The notes under the pieces: model-generated
Seen by the model: only the letters and a program-made list of their open reading frames with translations
The model's database searches: none
What the model was told of the DNA's origin: nothing
Shown: positions 11,582 to 22,319 of the stretch, piece by piece
Position numbering within the stretch: the stretch's first letter is position 1
Layout: the number at the start of each line of letters is the position of its first letter
Source: Aquatica leii
Lineage: Eukaryota > Arthropoda > Insecta > Coleoptera > Lampyridae
Assembly (NCBI GenBank): GCA_035610365.1
Contig: CM069432.1
Span: 281,178,709-281,242,708 of the forward strand
Direction of reading: 5' to 3'
Length of the DNA: 64,000 nt
Translations under genes and position numbers: made by a program

Positions 11582-14500
11582 CTATTTATTCCCAGTCGGG
11601 TTTAACTTTAAGTCCTTGGCGTTCCATATGCCTTTTGATGCTCCCGTGTCATCAGACAACTCATAGGTCTGATACGAAACTTTCCGTTTCACGTAGAACG
11701 GACCGATAAACTTAGGTGCCAGTTTGGCCGAGAAATATCGAGATGCATCAGAAAGGACATAATTCTTCCGCCACACTGTGTCTCCCACCTCAAAAGGTGC
11801 TGGACGACGACGTAAATCGTAATAATGTTTAGCGCGGACATAAGCGGCATTCAAGCGATTCTTAATGTCGACGTAAACTTCTCTAAAAGCTGGGCCTCTT
11901 TCGGCCAAAAAGGTACGATCAGCAAAAGATAGATCGTCGATAGTGTCGGAATCGGTAGTTTTTCCATGACGTGATCCGTCGAGACAGATTTCACGTCCGA
12001 AATTAGCGAAAAACGGCGTTAAGCCGGTGACTTCATGTACAGCGGTACGAATAGCACATGCTACTTTAGCAAGATACTTATCCCAATGTCGATGGTTGTC
12101 TTCGATATATGACGATAGCATTGTCTTCATGACTCTGTTGACTCTTTCTGTTGGATTCGCTTGTGGATGATAATTAGCGTTAAAAATAATTTTAGACTTA
12201 TATGACGAAACCATTTTTGTAAATTCTGAACTGCGAAACTGTGTGCCGTTATCACACAAAAGATATTGAGGAACTCCAAACATTAAAAATACATCTTCTT
12301 CAAGACGTTTAGTAACTGCTGCTGCAGTAGCGGAACGTAACGGGAAAAATAAAACAAATTTCGAAAAATAATCTGCAACCACAAGAATATACGAATAACC
12401 ACTCTTAGATCGCGGTAGTGGTCCAACAAGATCGGTAGAGATCAACTGCCAAGGTTTGTCCACAATAGGATGTCGGGTCATAAGGCCAGCAGGACGTTTC
12501 TGTTCTGGCTTATGCGTGATACAAACTTTACAACCATTGATGTAACGAATAACGTCAGCCTTCATCTTAGGCCAGTAATAAAGCGGAACTATTCGTTCGA
12601 GAGTCTTAAAGATACCAAGGTGTCCAGCGGTAGGCTCATCGTGAAACTTAGACAATATTTCGAGTCGTTTAGACTTAGGCACAACTTCTCTCCAATTGTC
12701 CTTCTCAGAACGAAGATCGGGATAGTCTACGGTAACATGCTTAAATAGCTTTCCGTTACTAATTTTCCATTGTGGAAAAGCGTTAGGTTTTGAACGTACA
12801 CGTTCCATAAGTTTCGATAACCATTTGTCCGAAGACTTAGGTTCGGTAATGTCACAATCGGTAGTAATGTTGTCGATAGCTGGTACTGAACGAGATAGTG
12901 CGTCAGGTACGACATGATCCTTTCCTTTACGATGAATAATCGTAAAATCAAACTGCTGCAGTCTAACAGCCCAACGTGCTAGACGACCGGTAGGTTCCTT
13001 TAAATTGTGTAACCAGACTAATGATGCGTGATCGGTAACTACAGTGAAAGTGGTTCCCTCAAGATAAGGGCGTAATTTTTCAATAGACCAAAGGACAGCC
13101 AAACACTCCTTTTCGGTAGTTGAATACTTGCGTTCACATTTTGTGAGCGACCTACTATTGTAACAAATAACACGTTCTTCACCGTCGATAAACTGTGTAA
13201 GAACTGAACCGAGACCAAAATCAGAAGCGTCAGTTTGAACTGTAAACGGAACATTGAAATCAGGGCAAGACAAAATAGGTGCGGAAATTAAACAATTCTT
13301 AATAATCTGAAAAGCTTCATCACAATCACTAGTCCAATTAAAGCTGGAATTCTTCTTTAACAGAGACGTCAATGGAGCGATAATTGTCGAAAAATTTGGT
13401 ACAAAACGGCGATACCACGAGGCCATGCCTATAATTCTTCTCACTTCAGCGACACCAGTGGGAACTGGAATACGCAAAATTGCATCGACCTTTTCCGGGT
13501 CAACCGACAAACCAGTAGAATTTACTATAAAACCAAGATACTTAAGTTCAGGTTTACAAAAATGACATTTGTCTTTACTTAGCATCAAATTAGCCTCTCT
13601 AAGGCGACGAAGAACTTCAGTTAACACTTCCATGTGTTTCTCAAAGGAAGGAGCGCAAATAATGACGTCATCTAAATAAACAAAAACGTAAGGTTCTAAT
13701 TCGGGACCTAAAACTCGATCAATCAACCTCTGCCAAGAAGCTGGTGCGTTAGCTAAACCAAACGGTAAACGCGTGAATTGGAATAACCCACGGTTCGGAA
13801 CTGTAAAAGCGGTAAACTGCTTAGACTCTTCGCTTAAAGGAATCTGCCAATAAGCGGACTTAATATCGAGAGACGAAATAAATTTAGCGTCACGAAGACG
13901 ATCCAAAATAGACGAAACGTAAGGTAAAGGATAAGCGTCCTTTTCGGTAACTTTGTTGACTTTTCTAAAGTCCACGCAAAAGCGATAAGAGTTGTCCTTC
14001 TTCTTCACCAATAAGATCGGGCTTGACCAAGCGCTGTTTGATTTTTCTACAACGCCTAACTTCAACATCTTTTCTAACTCCAGATCGATTTGTTTCTGGA
14101 TAAACGGCGAAACTCGGTAATACCGTTGCTTAATTGGTTCGGAAGTAGTTTTGATCTGATGTTCGATCAAGTTGGTGCATCCAAAATTTTTATTCGACGA
14201 AGAAAAATGATTACTAACTAAATTATCTAACTGATTGAGCTGTTCTGAGGAAAGATCGAGACGAGACTGAATAACGGAATCTTTATCTTCCAATTGTGAA
14301 ATGGTGTCCATATTTTCGAAACGCCACTCACCTTTTCTAAGATCAGGAACGATACCTGCTTGTTTCCAAAAATCAACGCCTAAAATTAAATTATGCGGAA
14401 CGTCAGGAACAACTAAAACTTCCAAAACAATAATTTTTCCTTTAATTTCGATTGGGACGAGAAGTGAACCTAAACTTTGTACTGATTTACCATTAGCGAC

Positions 14501-14818
14501 AATACAATTAACTTTAACTGACTTATTTAACTTCAAACCTAATTGACTAAAAATTTCCCAACCCTTAGAACCAACAATAGTGCGAGAAGCGCCACTATCT
14601 AATAAACTTAAAATTTCGTGACCAAAAACTTTAACGTAGACAAAAGGTCTTTCGTCAGACTCAGCAGACTCTAAAACATAATCCAACACGACTTTATTTT
14701 TAACAAAACTCTTTTTCTTCGAAGAATGTAAACTATTAAAATAGACAGCCGATTTAACTTTAACCTCTGACGTCACTAAACGGCTTCTTAGTACGTCCTT
14801 TACTCGTTTCCCGAACAC
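11582..14818 (-). CDS. pol: Gyp-3 Pol (protease, RT, RNase H, integrase)
   Basis: 1078 codons, uninterrupted. Protease: LLDSGASRTIVG (about residues 71-82) and LILGVDFW. Reverse transcriptase: the catalytic motif is YLDD, encoded at 13666-13677. RNase H: TDASDFGLGSVL, then TDHASLVWL. Integrase: HHCC zinc domain (H..AGHLG...C..C), DDE core with D in STDLVGPLP, D in LLCDNGTQF and E in HPQANPTERVNR, then an IGPFYV GPY/F-like module near the end. The frame has no ATG near its start and opens directly after an in-frame TAA, so it must be made by -1 frameshifting from gag at 14806-14812. The length and order fit a complete Ty3/gypsy Pol, and I see no missing catalytic residue. Confidence 0.95.
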   Translation of the reverse strand: MFGKRVKDVLRSRLVTSEVKVKSAVYFNSLHSSKKKSFVKNKVVLDYVLESAESDERPFVYVKVFGHEILSLLDSGASRTIVGSKGWEIFSQLGLKLNKSVKVNCIVANGKSVQSLGSLLVPIEIKGKIIVLEVLVVPDVPHNLILGVDFWKQAGIVPDLRKGEWRFENMDTISQLEDKDSVIQSRLDLSSEQLNQLDNLVSNHFSSSNKNFGCTNLIEHQIKTTSEPIKQRYYRVSPFIQKQIDLELEKMLKLGVVEKSNSAWSSPILLVKKKDNSYRFCVDFRKVNKVTEKDAYPLPYVSSILDRLRDAKFISSLDIKSAYWQIPLSEESKQFTAFTVPNRGLFQFTRLPFGLANAPASWQRLIDRVLGPELEPYVFVYLDDVIICAPSFEKHMEVLTEVLRRLREANLMLSKDKCHFCKPELKYLGFIVNSTGLSVDPEKVDAILRIPVPTGVAEVRRIIGMASWYRRFVPNFSTIIAPLTSLLKKNSSFNWTSDCDEAFQIIKNCLISAPILSCPDFNVPFTVQTDASDFGLGSVLTQFIDGEERVICYNSRSLTKCERKYSTTEKECLAVLWSIEKLRPYLEGTTFTVVTDHASLVWLHNLKEPTGRLARWAVRLQQFDFTIIHRKGKDHVVPDALSRSVPAIDNITTDCDITEPKSSDKWLSKLMERVRSKPNAFPQWKISNGKLFKHVTVDYPDLRSEKDNWREVVPKSKRLEILSKFHDEPTAGHLGIFKTLERIVPLYYWPKMKADVIRYINGCKVCITHKPEQKRPAGLMTRHPIVDKPWQLISTDLVGPLPRSKSGYSYILVVADYFSKFVLFFPLRSATAAAVTKRLEEDVFLMFGVPQYLLCDNGTQFRSSEFTKMVSSYKSKIIFNANYHPQANPTERVNRVMKTMLSSYIEDNHRHWDKYLAKVACAIRTAVHEVTGLTPFFANFGREICLDGSRHGKTTDSDTIDDLSFADRTFLAERGPAFREVYVDIKNRLNAAYVRAKHYYDLRRRPAPFEVGDTVWRKNYVLSDASRYFSAKLAPKFIGPFYVKRKVSYQTYELSDDTGASKGIWNAKDLKLNPTGNK
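14769..14812 (-). promoter_or_regulatory. -1 ribosomal frameshift signal, gag-pol of Gyp-3
   Basis: On the - strand the heptamer GGGAAAC (14812-14806) lies in the exact gag phase G_GGA_AAC, 3 nt before the gag stop TAA. An 8-nt spacer GAGTAAAG follows, then arms GACGTACTAA (14797-14788) and TTAGTGACGTC (14779-14769), which pair over 10 bp with one bulged G and an 8-nt loop. This is the classic X_XXY_YYZ plus stem-loop layout. A -1 slip here leads precisely into pol. Confidence 0.85.
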
Positions 14819-16203
14819 TTAGAACAAGTGCGGACCGTAACGTTAGACTTTCCACAACGATAACAAAATAAACCTTTCTTAGGTTCTTTGCAAGAAGCAG
14901 CTCGATGGTTAGGCTTCCTACAATTCCAACATAATTGCGGACTACTTCGATTAGAAGAAGCAGGCGCATTAACGATAGCTAACCTTCGCGAAGAAGGTGC
15001 GATACTAGAAGACGGTAATCGTAAATGTTGTCTAACAGGTGGTGTAGATTTTTCACCACTACTAACGTTATTCGAAGAACGAGAAACGGCAATGTCCTTA
15101 ACTTGAGATGTTACATAAGCTAGATCAGGCTCCATGTCCTGCTTTCGACGAGACGGAGGCGTGTAAGCTTCAATAGCTTGCATGCGGTCCTCGATAATAC
15201 GACCAAATTTAATTAATTCTTCAATTGAAGTAACTGACGACAAACCAAGCTGAGTTTGATAAACGGGAGAAATATTTCTTAATAAAATCTTTAACTGCTT
15301 TTCTTCAGAAAAAGGTTCATCGAGACGTGAAAACATGTTGCGAATAATTGCAACGTAAATACCCATAGGTTCATCATTAGCTTGAGTGCGACGCTTAATT
15401 TCTTCAATAAGTCGTTCGTCATAATCGGTAGGCTGAAATTGTTCACGTAAAAACTTAACTAAGTCTTCCCAAGAATTAACTGAACTACGAATAGACCTAA
15501 CAAAAATCAATGCATGACCTGTAAAAAGATCAGTACACTCCAAAAATAGCTGATGGCTTGAAACGTTACGCGATAATTGAAGTTCGGCAACTCGTTCTAA
15601 AAATGCATTCAATGAAATTGACTTTGCGTCACCTGAAAACTTTAAGTTCCATTTAGAAACTGAAACACTCTTAACATGACTAATAAAATTTTGACTAACA
15701 GCAGAAGACGTCGGTAAAGCGTTATCAACTACAGAAGGTTGAACGACAGGTTCGATGACTTCATCGGCGGAAGTAGACGGATTTGAAACTACAATTTGTT
15801 TATCCAAAAGTTCGTACTGCGAAATTAAAACAACTAAATCTTTTAAAAACTCATCTTTAACTTGAGAATCGTCACCTTGAATAGGAATTGAATTGCCAAT
15901 ACGGTTTAACAAATATTTAATTTTGGTTTCAATAGTAGAAGAAATTTTTGTAGTCGGAGTAATTTTTAATGAATCTATTAATTTTCTAAGCTCATCGATA
16001 CCTTCACGAATCGCTAATTTATCTGCATTAAAATCGAACGGATACACGGGACGAGATAATTTTCCGGTAGCTTCTTCAATAAGAAAATTCTTGAGTAAAC
16101 CTCGTAATACGACAACACCTAAAGATGCATCACCACCTCTAATCAAAATTTCATAACGTAATTCGTTATGCGATAAACGATCAACAATCAATTTGTAACC
16201 CAT
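14800..16203 (-). CDS. gag: Gyp-3 Gag
   Basis: 467 codons from ATG at 16203. It begins MGYKLIVDRLSHNELRYEI. The capsid region, about residues 190-340, contains FSGDAKSISLNAFLERV, WEDLVKFLREQF, IEEIKRRTQ and LLRNISPVYQTQLG, the usual Ty3/gypsy Gag pattern. Two CCHC-like knuckles stand at the end: CWNCRKPNHRAASC and the irregular CYRCGKSNVTVRTC. The last codons, CSGNE, overlap the frameshift heptamer. Gag forms the particle and binds RNA. The Gag of Gyp-5 (49.5-50.6 kb) is clearly related, from its N-terminus through the capsid. Confidence 0.93.
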   Translation of the reverse strand: MGYKLIVDRLSHNELRYEILIRGGDASLGVVVLRGLLKNFLIEEATGKLSRPVYPFDFNADKLAIREGIDELRKLIDSLKITPTTKISSTIETKIKYLLNRIGNSIPIQGDDSQVKDEFLKDLVVLISQYELLDKQIVVSNPSTSADEVIEPVVQPSVVDNALPTSSAVSQNFISHVKSVSVSKWNLKFSGDAKSISLNAFLERVAELQLSRNVSSHQLFLECTDLFTGHALIFVRSIRSSVNSWEDLVKFLREQFQPTDYDERLIEEIKRRTQANDEPMGIYVAIIRNMFSRLDEPFSEEKQLKILLRNISPVYQTQLGLSSVTSIEELIKFGRIIEDRMQAIEAYTPPSRRKQDMEPDLAYVTSQVKDIAVSRSSNNVSSGEKSTPPVRQHLRLPSSSIAPSSRRLAIVNAPASSNRSSPQLCWNCRKPNHRAASCKEPKKGLFCYRCGKSNVTVRTCSKCSGNE

Positions 16204-16280
16204 TTTAAAATGAAATTACAAAACGGTAAAATCTTCCAAAAATCACGAAACTTAACAGGCAAACTAAAATTCGAAAAAGG

Positions 16281-16299
16281 CCACACGCTGGAGACGCCA
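16281..16299 (-). other. Putative primer-binding site of Gyp-3
   Basis: On the - strand TGGCGTCTCCAGCGTGTGG lies 9 nt inside the 5' LTR. It starts TGG, as needed to pair with a tRNA CCA end. I cannot assign the tRNA. Confidence 0.5.
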
Positions 16300-16308
16300 A
16301 ATTATTTA

Positions 16309-18226
16309 TGTTACATGCCAAAATTAACACAAAGTCACTGCCTGCAATGAAGTAACATAAACGGGGGTTGTGCCACTAGCTCAATGGAGAAGGGTGGGTT
16401 TTATTTAAAATTCCGTGAAAAATTGGAAACGCGATCGTCGTAAAAATGGAACTAGAACGGTAAAATAGTCAAATAATCGATAAGGGCGCCAATCAAGGAT
16501 TTCTATAAGGGGAAGCTTTCAAACCCTTGATTACCTGAAAGCTCATCCGGTTGGTCATAACCACAGAACTTACCTTGGGTTATAACAATTCTGAAAAACA
16601 CTTAAACAAAAATTTACGTATGCGGCGGCTAAATGAATAAAAGCTCTTTACATTTAACAATTTAACATTTATTGATTGAAAATTTAAAACCAAGACAAAA
16701 TAAAATAACAAGTACTAAATGATATCAAATAAATTTGAATAAAAGAAATGAAATAACCTTAAACAAACAATACTGAATAATTTACACACAAAACATTACA
16801 TTAAAATTTATAAAAAGAAATGCTACTACAATAGCGTTAATTCGACGTCAAATATAATTAAATCTCAAGATCTTGGCCGCATATTTATAACAAACAAATT
16901 ATATAACACAAAAAAAACAATACAGTTTATAACATAAATATGTCCGAACTTTAATTCGAACTAAACAAAATATAGTTTATAAGTCGTTACATTATCATAT
17001 ATTCGAAATACGAATCACTTCTCAACGCACAAAACAAAGTTAATTGATTTTAATTTTTGCGCAAACACTATACGTGTTCATTAAAATAATTAAATTCAAC
17101 GTTAGTCGTAATTTCAATTGACTTAAAAAAAAATTGAAAGCTTTTACTGCATTTTTAATCGCGGGACACTGCACGATCAAACAACAAAATCGATAAATAC
17201 CTTAATTCTTAATTGGTGACACCGGCTGAACTTTGGTTCCCAGTGGATTTGAAAGCTAACACCTTGGATGGACTTTGGCTGCTTCCCAAACAATAGGTTA
17301 CCAGTGGAAGATTTATTAATCCGCCCCAAAGGCGAAAGATATGAGATTGCGAAACAAACTCACGCACAAATTCACGTAACGAAACATACGATATTAATTT
17401 AGGTAAAACAGTGATCTTAATTAACCGTAATTACGAAAAAGGAAAGTTTGATTTTCCACTTAAATTCACTGCACCCTCTTCTTTTACTTCCACGGTAATT
17501 ATTAGAACAGGTGAATTATCACCTTTGTTAACTACATTTTTCCGGCCGTCAACCAACTAACTTCCCACTCTCACATTTTCCAAAAACACATCTATATATC
17601 AACTTTCGTCGACTGCCCTTTCCACAAAGGCTGCGTTCGAAACTTCAAACACCAAAATTCTCTCGCGCAAAGGTGCAATAAAGAGGCAAACAAACATATT
17701 ACGTCATATTTATATAATTAGGACACAGCGTTTCGCTTGTACGTGAAACTGTCAATTTGACAAGATATTATATTACAAGAATTTAAACTGCCTAATAAAT
17801 TAAGATAACGACTTAATTTTTCCACGTAATCTAAACGTTTGACATAAAGAAATTCAAGTACGAATGTACTCGAACAAAGAACTCATAAACCAACTTAGAA
17901 TAAACAAACGGTGAAAATAGATTTAATTACGATTATATCTCAGAAGGAAAACATAAATCACAACTGGAATTTTTCAACAATCCAAGTGAAACATTCAATA
18001 AGCAAAATCGCGAAATCAGATGGTTTACCGCGTAACAAAATACAAAACTTTATCAACAATTACATTGTAACTTCGAATTTAAAATCGTAAAATAACTTAT
18101 TAAACTCAATCTAAAATTCACATTAAACCAAATTCAAAATACATTAAATGAAAATCGTCAATCCAAATACTGTGTCCGTTATCAAACATTACTCAATCAA
18201 CCAATCGATTCTAAACGATGGTTACA
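16309..18226 (-). repeat. 5' LTR of Gyp-3 (1918 bp)
   Basis: Near-identical copy of 8052-9980 next to gag. It starts at 18226 on the element strand, with GACG just outside. The differences from the other copy are mostly runs of A, T or G. Confidence 0.95.
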
Positions 18227-18230
18227 GACG

Positions 18231-18770
18231 AAGAGTACATCCAAACGTTAACTCAGCTGTAGAAGCGTTTAAATCTTCTTTGTAGGCTGTTCGTGACCCC
18301 AATAGCACTAATAGTAGTTTTGATACACAATCAGATGATTCCTGGGCCATTAAGGCAGTCTTTAAGGTACGGTGAAAGCGTTCGACGATTCCGTTTGCTT
18401 GTGGATGATATCCGGTTGTGTGGGTGTGTTGTATTTCAAGTAACTTGTTAAGTTGGATAAAGAGTGATGATTCGAACTGGCGTTTTTGATCAGTTGTGAT
18501 GCGAAGCGTGAAATCCAGGTCGTGATTAGTGCGTGGGCAACTACCTCAGCGGTTTGATCAGGGATTGGCACTGCTTCCGGCCAACGAGTATAGCGGTCAA
18601 TTATGATTAAACAGTATTGTTGGTTTTGGCACACTGGAAGCTTTATGATGTCGATATTTATATGTTCGAATCAACAATCAGGCAAATCATATTGACCCAA
18701 TAATGAATGATTGAGGCGGATCACTTTTGATGATTGACAAGCGGTACATGACTTCACTAACTTCTTAACA
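18231..18770 (-). pseudogene. Gyp-2 integrase core
   Basis: The best frame (18362-18634) reads [16 protein letters not shown], the usual start of the DDE core around its first aspartate, and continues with [11 protein letters not shown]. Downstream the frame is shifted: [15 protein letters not shown] lies in another register from the expected second-D motif, so at least one indel is present. The segment stops at Gyp-3 and resumes at 8050. Confidence 0.85.
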
Positions 18771-18776
18771 TCTTTG

Positions 18777-19262
18777 CTAATGTATGGCTAAACAAATCGT
18801 TGTCGGACAATCTGTTGTTCGAATTCCAGGATGTGATAAACAGTGCAGTTGTCGCAGTATTTTGTTTCGCAGAGTAACTGGAACAAAAGGGCGAATATTC
18901 TGCGTCGAAGTATCGGCCCAAATTTTTAAATCTGAGTCTGGAAGGTTGATTTGCTTGAGGTCTAGCGCTGTGTGCGATTGTAACAAGGCTTGTATCTCAG
19001 GATCATTTTCTTGATGGGTAGCTATTTCTTGGTTGATCACTTGGTAAGTGTCTATTACAGAAATTCTTGACAACATATCGGCGATAAAGTTCGAAGAGCC
19101 AGAAACATGTTGAATATCTGTCGAAAATTGACTGATAAAATCTAGCTGGCGACTGCGTCTTGAATTTTCTTTTCTATCTGCTAATGGCGTTTTCTTGGGT
19201 TGGAAGGGAAATACTAGAGATTTTTGATCAGTGTATATTGTGAAGTTTCGGCCTTCTAACAT
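18777..19262 (-). pseudogene. Gyp-2 RNase H end and integrase N-terminus
   Basis: 161 codons. LEGRNFTIYTDQKSLVF is the late RNase H motif, SRRSRQLDFISQF and FIADMLSR mark the RNase H-integrase connection, and HCLSHPGIRTT is the start of the integrase zinc domain. Frameshifts separate it from its neighbours on both sides. Confidence 0.88.
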
Positions 19263-19308
19263 ATGGCGGAAATGTTGAATTGCTTGTTAAATTGCGGTTA
19301 ATTCGCGA

Positions 19309-20800
19309 TCATATCGCGGAATATTTACATTGGGCTTCGGTGAAAGCTTTGCTGTAAAAACCAAGTGGTTTTATTTGTCCGTCGACATGTTGATGCCGTA
19401 CGGCATCTGCACAATAGTCAGGAGCATCGGTATGAAGTGATAGATTAGCGTCTCTGACCGGATAGAAAAGACTGGCACATCTACCTAGCTGGTGTTTACA
19501 TTCAACGAATGCTTTGGTTGTTTCATCATTCCATATGATAGGTGTTTTGTCATTCTTCTTGTTGTTATGGATCAGGCATGTTAGTTTGCTTTGAAGATGC
19601 ACAGCGTGTGGTAAAAATAGTCTATAAAAGTTCAGCGATGCGAGGAAACTTTTTAATTCTTTGGCTGTTTTTGGTAAACCAACACGGGTGATGGCCTCGA
19701 CCATAGAAGATATTGGTTTGAATCCGTGTGGTGTAATCGTGTGTCCCAAAAAATTGATTTCAGGTTTACCAAATTCACATTTTTCAATTTTTAAGACTAG
19801 GTTATTGTCAGATACCAGTTTAAAGACAGTGCGAAGGTGTTCTGTGTGCTCATCTAGTGACGAGGAAGCGACAAGCATGTCGTCAATATAGACAAACACA
19901 AAATGAGTCCAAAAAATATAGTATTTACCAGGCGTTGCATCGTTTGGGCAGCATTACATAGTCCGAAAGGCATGGTAACGTACTCGAAAAGTCCAAACGG
20001 TGTAATTATTGCGGTTTTTTGTATGTCATCTGGGTTAATTGGAACTTGATGGAATGCACGCTTAAGGTCCATGGATGAAAATATAGTTTTTTTGTGTAAA
20101 AAATTTGCAACATCTGAGATGAAAGGCAGTAGATACCTATCTTTTACGGTTTTTGTGTTTAAAAATCGGTAATAACCGCAGATTCGCCTTGAACCATCTT
20201 TTTTTCTTGTGGCATGGATTGGACTAGACCATGGTGACTTGGATGGCCGGACGATTCCTTTTTTCATCAAGTATTCGAACTCTGCTTCGACTACAGACAG
20301 CTTCTCTGTGGATAGTTGACGCGCTTTAGCATACACTGGCGGTCCGTATGTTGAGATAAAATGTGTTGCCTTTTGAGTTGGTTTAAGTACGTTATCAATC
20401 GGGTTGGTGATATTCGGAAATTCGTCAATCAGTGATGCGTATGGTTCGGGAGGTCGTTGTTCTCTGATTGATAAAATAGAATGATTGATTACAGTACCAT
20501 TGGCCTCAAGTTGAGTACATCCGTCGATAAGTTTTCTACCTTTGACGTCGACGAGTAAGTTGTGGTAATTAAGAAAATCTGCTCCTATAATTGCATCAGA
20601 AACATCGGCTACGATGAAGGTCCAGCTGAATTCACGCCGTAGGTTAAGTGAAACACTTAGACGTTGTTTGCCATATGTATGGATTATTGAGCCGTTAGCA
20701 GCATACAGTTTTAGCTGCGTGACTGTTGAACGATTGGTATTTGGAATCACGCTGAGTTGTGCGCCAGTGTCAATTATAAAGGTCCAACCACTAGTATTAT
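19309..20800 (-). pseudogene. Gyp-2 protease and reverse transcriptase
   Basis: Two overlapping frames. 19854-20750, preceded by an in-frame IDTGAQLS motif just upstream, holds protease (IIGADFL) and the RT fingers and palm (SPWSSPIHATRKKDGS, RAFHQVPI, MPFGLCNAAQTMQRLV). 19309-19899 holds the catalytic YIDD (encoded at 19879-19890), NFLGHTITPHG, and the RNase H start, with LHTDAPDYCADAV in place of the usual DASDYAIGAV. A one-base shift near 19900 splits RT just before YIDD. Conserved motifs are otherwise well kept. Confidence 0.9.
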
Positions 20801-20947
20801 CCTAGATTGATAAACGGTTTTCGCTAATTGAGGTACTGGTTGTATGCATAGTGATTTCGGCTGAGGTGTGTTCCGTTGGGAACGATGTGGATTGCTGAAT
20901 CACCAGTGTCGAATTAGACTGAATGTTGGCTGGTAATTCAGAGCTAC

Positions 20948-22291
20948 TTAGTTTTTTGGATCCGTTTTGCGTGCTTCCATCCACTCGTTGTATAGTTTGC
21001 AATTAGGGAAGCAACGCTTATTTTTATGTCGCCCCTTTCCTTTCATGTGGTAGCGACATTCTTGATAGGATGGCGTAGCATCACGTTTGTGTACTGCTGG
21101 CTGACCATACGACTCAGAACGACTTTGGCGGTAGCCGTTGTGGTTTCGGTTTGGTGAGCGATGGTGGTACTGAGTTTTTAGTTTTTCCAGTTCCCTCGTC
21201 AGATCATCAAGTTTTGACATTACCGAATTGTTATTAGATATTGCGCTGATATTGGTATCACTTGACTCTAGATTTTCGCAAATCTTGTCTGCTTGTTCGG
21301 CGAGCTGTTCGAGACTCATTGTTGGAGTATTAGGAGTCGATAGTTGTGTAGCCAGCAAGGCCGTGTGATGCGCGGAAGTCTATCAAGAAAAATATTGCGG
21401 AAGATATCATTTTCCGTTGGTCCTCGGTATAGATTTTTCATTTCAGCAAGCATAACTGATTGTTTTACGGTTACTTAATTGCACTTTGGAGATAAGTTTA
21501 CGCATACGGGTTGTTTCTGATTCAGCATAAGCATGGATGATGGCAGCTTTCAGGTTTTCGTGCTTATTGACTACTGTAGGGTTTTCCATAGCCGAACTAA
21601 CCAATGGGCTTGTATCAACATCTATAGCCATGAGTAAGGATGTAAATTTGTTTTCATCATCAAATATTTGATTTGCAGATATCCAGGCTTCAAGTTGGCG
21701 AAACGAATCTTGAGTATGTACTTTTCTGATAAGTGGAACATTGATTCTTGACCATGGATTAAAAGTTAATGTTGTCGGGGTTTGAATAGTAGCTGGTCGT
21801 TGAGTTTGAGTAGCAACTGTTGGTGTTAACGTAACTGCTGTCGTCTGTTGGGTAGTAACACTGGGATAACGGCTGTTATCGTCTATATAACTGGATTGAT
21901 GTTGCTGTTCTGCAGTGGTTGTGATTGGTGCAGGCATTGTGTTACAAACGTTATTGTTCGGAACAATTGCCTGTAGGAACTGTTGTTGCATTATTTGATT
22001 TTGTGTAATGACATTTTGCAATGTAACAAATGCGTTAGCTAAATTATCAATACTTGCAATTACTTTGAGCATAGGATCGGCAGTTGCAGTCTCTGATGCA
22101 GATGTAGCTGTAACAGTTGATGGTTCCATAGGTGATGACGGTTCAGTACTCGAAGCTGCATTGTTTTGATTTGTCGTTGCTTGTGTTTCCATAGCCATTA
22201 ATGGTGATACAGAATGTTGTGTACCTGGAGTTTGGTTGGTATACACTGCACTTGTATTAACACGTGGACGTAGTGCACGATCAGTGTTCAT
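20948..22291 (-). pseudogene. gag: Gyp-2 Gag
   Basis: ATG at 22291, only about 10 nt after the primer-binding site. The N-terminal ~130 residues are rich in T, S, Q and N. The capsid-like part includes FNPWSRINVPLIRKV, FRQLEAWISANQIFDDENKFTSLL and VQLSNRK. Between about 21360 and 21455 the frame is lost and regained, consistent with compensating single-base indels. It resumes as MSLEQLAEQADKI and ends with a noncanonical zinc motif, CRYHMKGKGRHKNKRCFPNC, where others of this gag type have CxYHxxFGxxAxxCxxPC. This copy is not functional. Confidence 0.85.
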
Positions 22292-22300
22292 TTTTTTAAA

Positions 22301-22313
22301 TTCGGGGTCACCA
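22301..22313 (-). other. Primer-binding site of Gyp-2
   Basis: On the - strand TGGTGACCCCGAA lies 6 nt inside the LTR and just before the gag ATG. It is of the TGGTGACC type seen in insect LTR elements. The tRNA is not assigned. Confidence 0.6.
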
Positions 22314-22319
22314 TTTTAG

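Larger units (their letters stand above)
8052..18226 (-). mobile_element. Ty3/gypsy element Gyp-3, young and apparently intact
   Basis: A 10,175-bp element on the - strand, flanked by the 4-bp duplication GACG (8048-8051 and 18227-18230). The LTRs of about 1.92 kb begin TGTAAC and end GTAACA on the element strand. Gag (467 codons) and pol (1078 codons) are both open and overlap by 19 bases with a -1 frameshift signal. By eye the LTRs differ by about three substitutions (two near 8510/16767, one near 9649/17898) plus a few homopolymer length changes, so insertion was recent. A 1.6-kb stretch without a convincing gene separates pol from the 3' LTR. It is inserted into Gyp-2 integrase. Confidence 0.95.

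Noticed and set aside
12470-12748. 92-codon + frame inside Gyp-3
   Set aside because: Antisense to the integrase region of pol.
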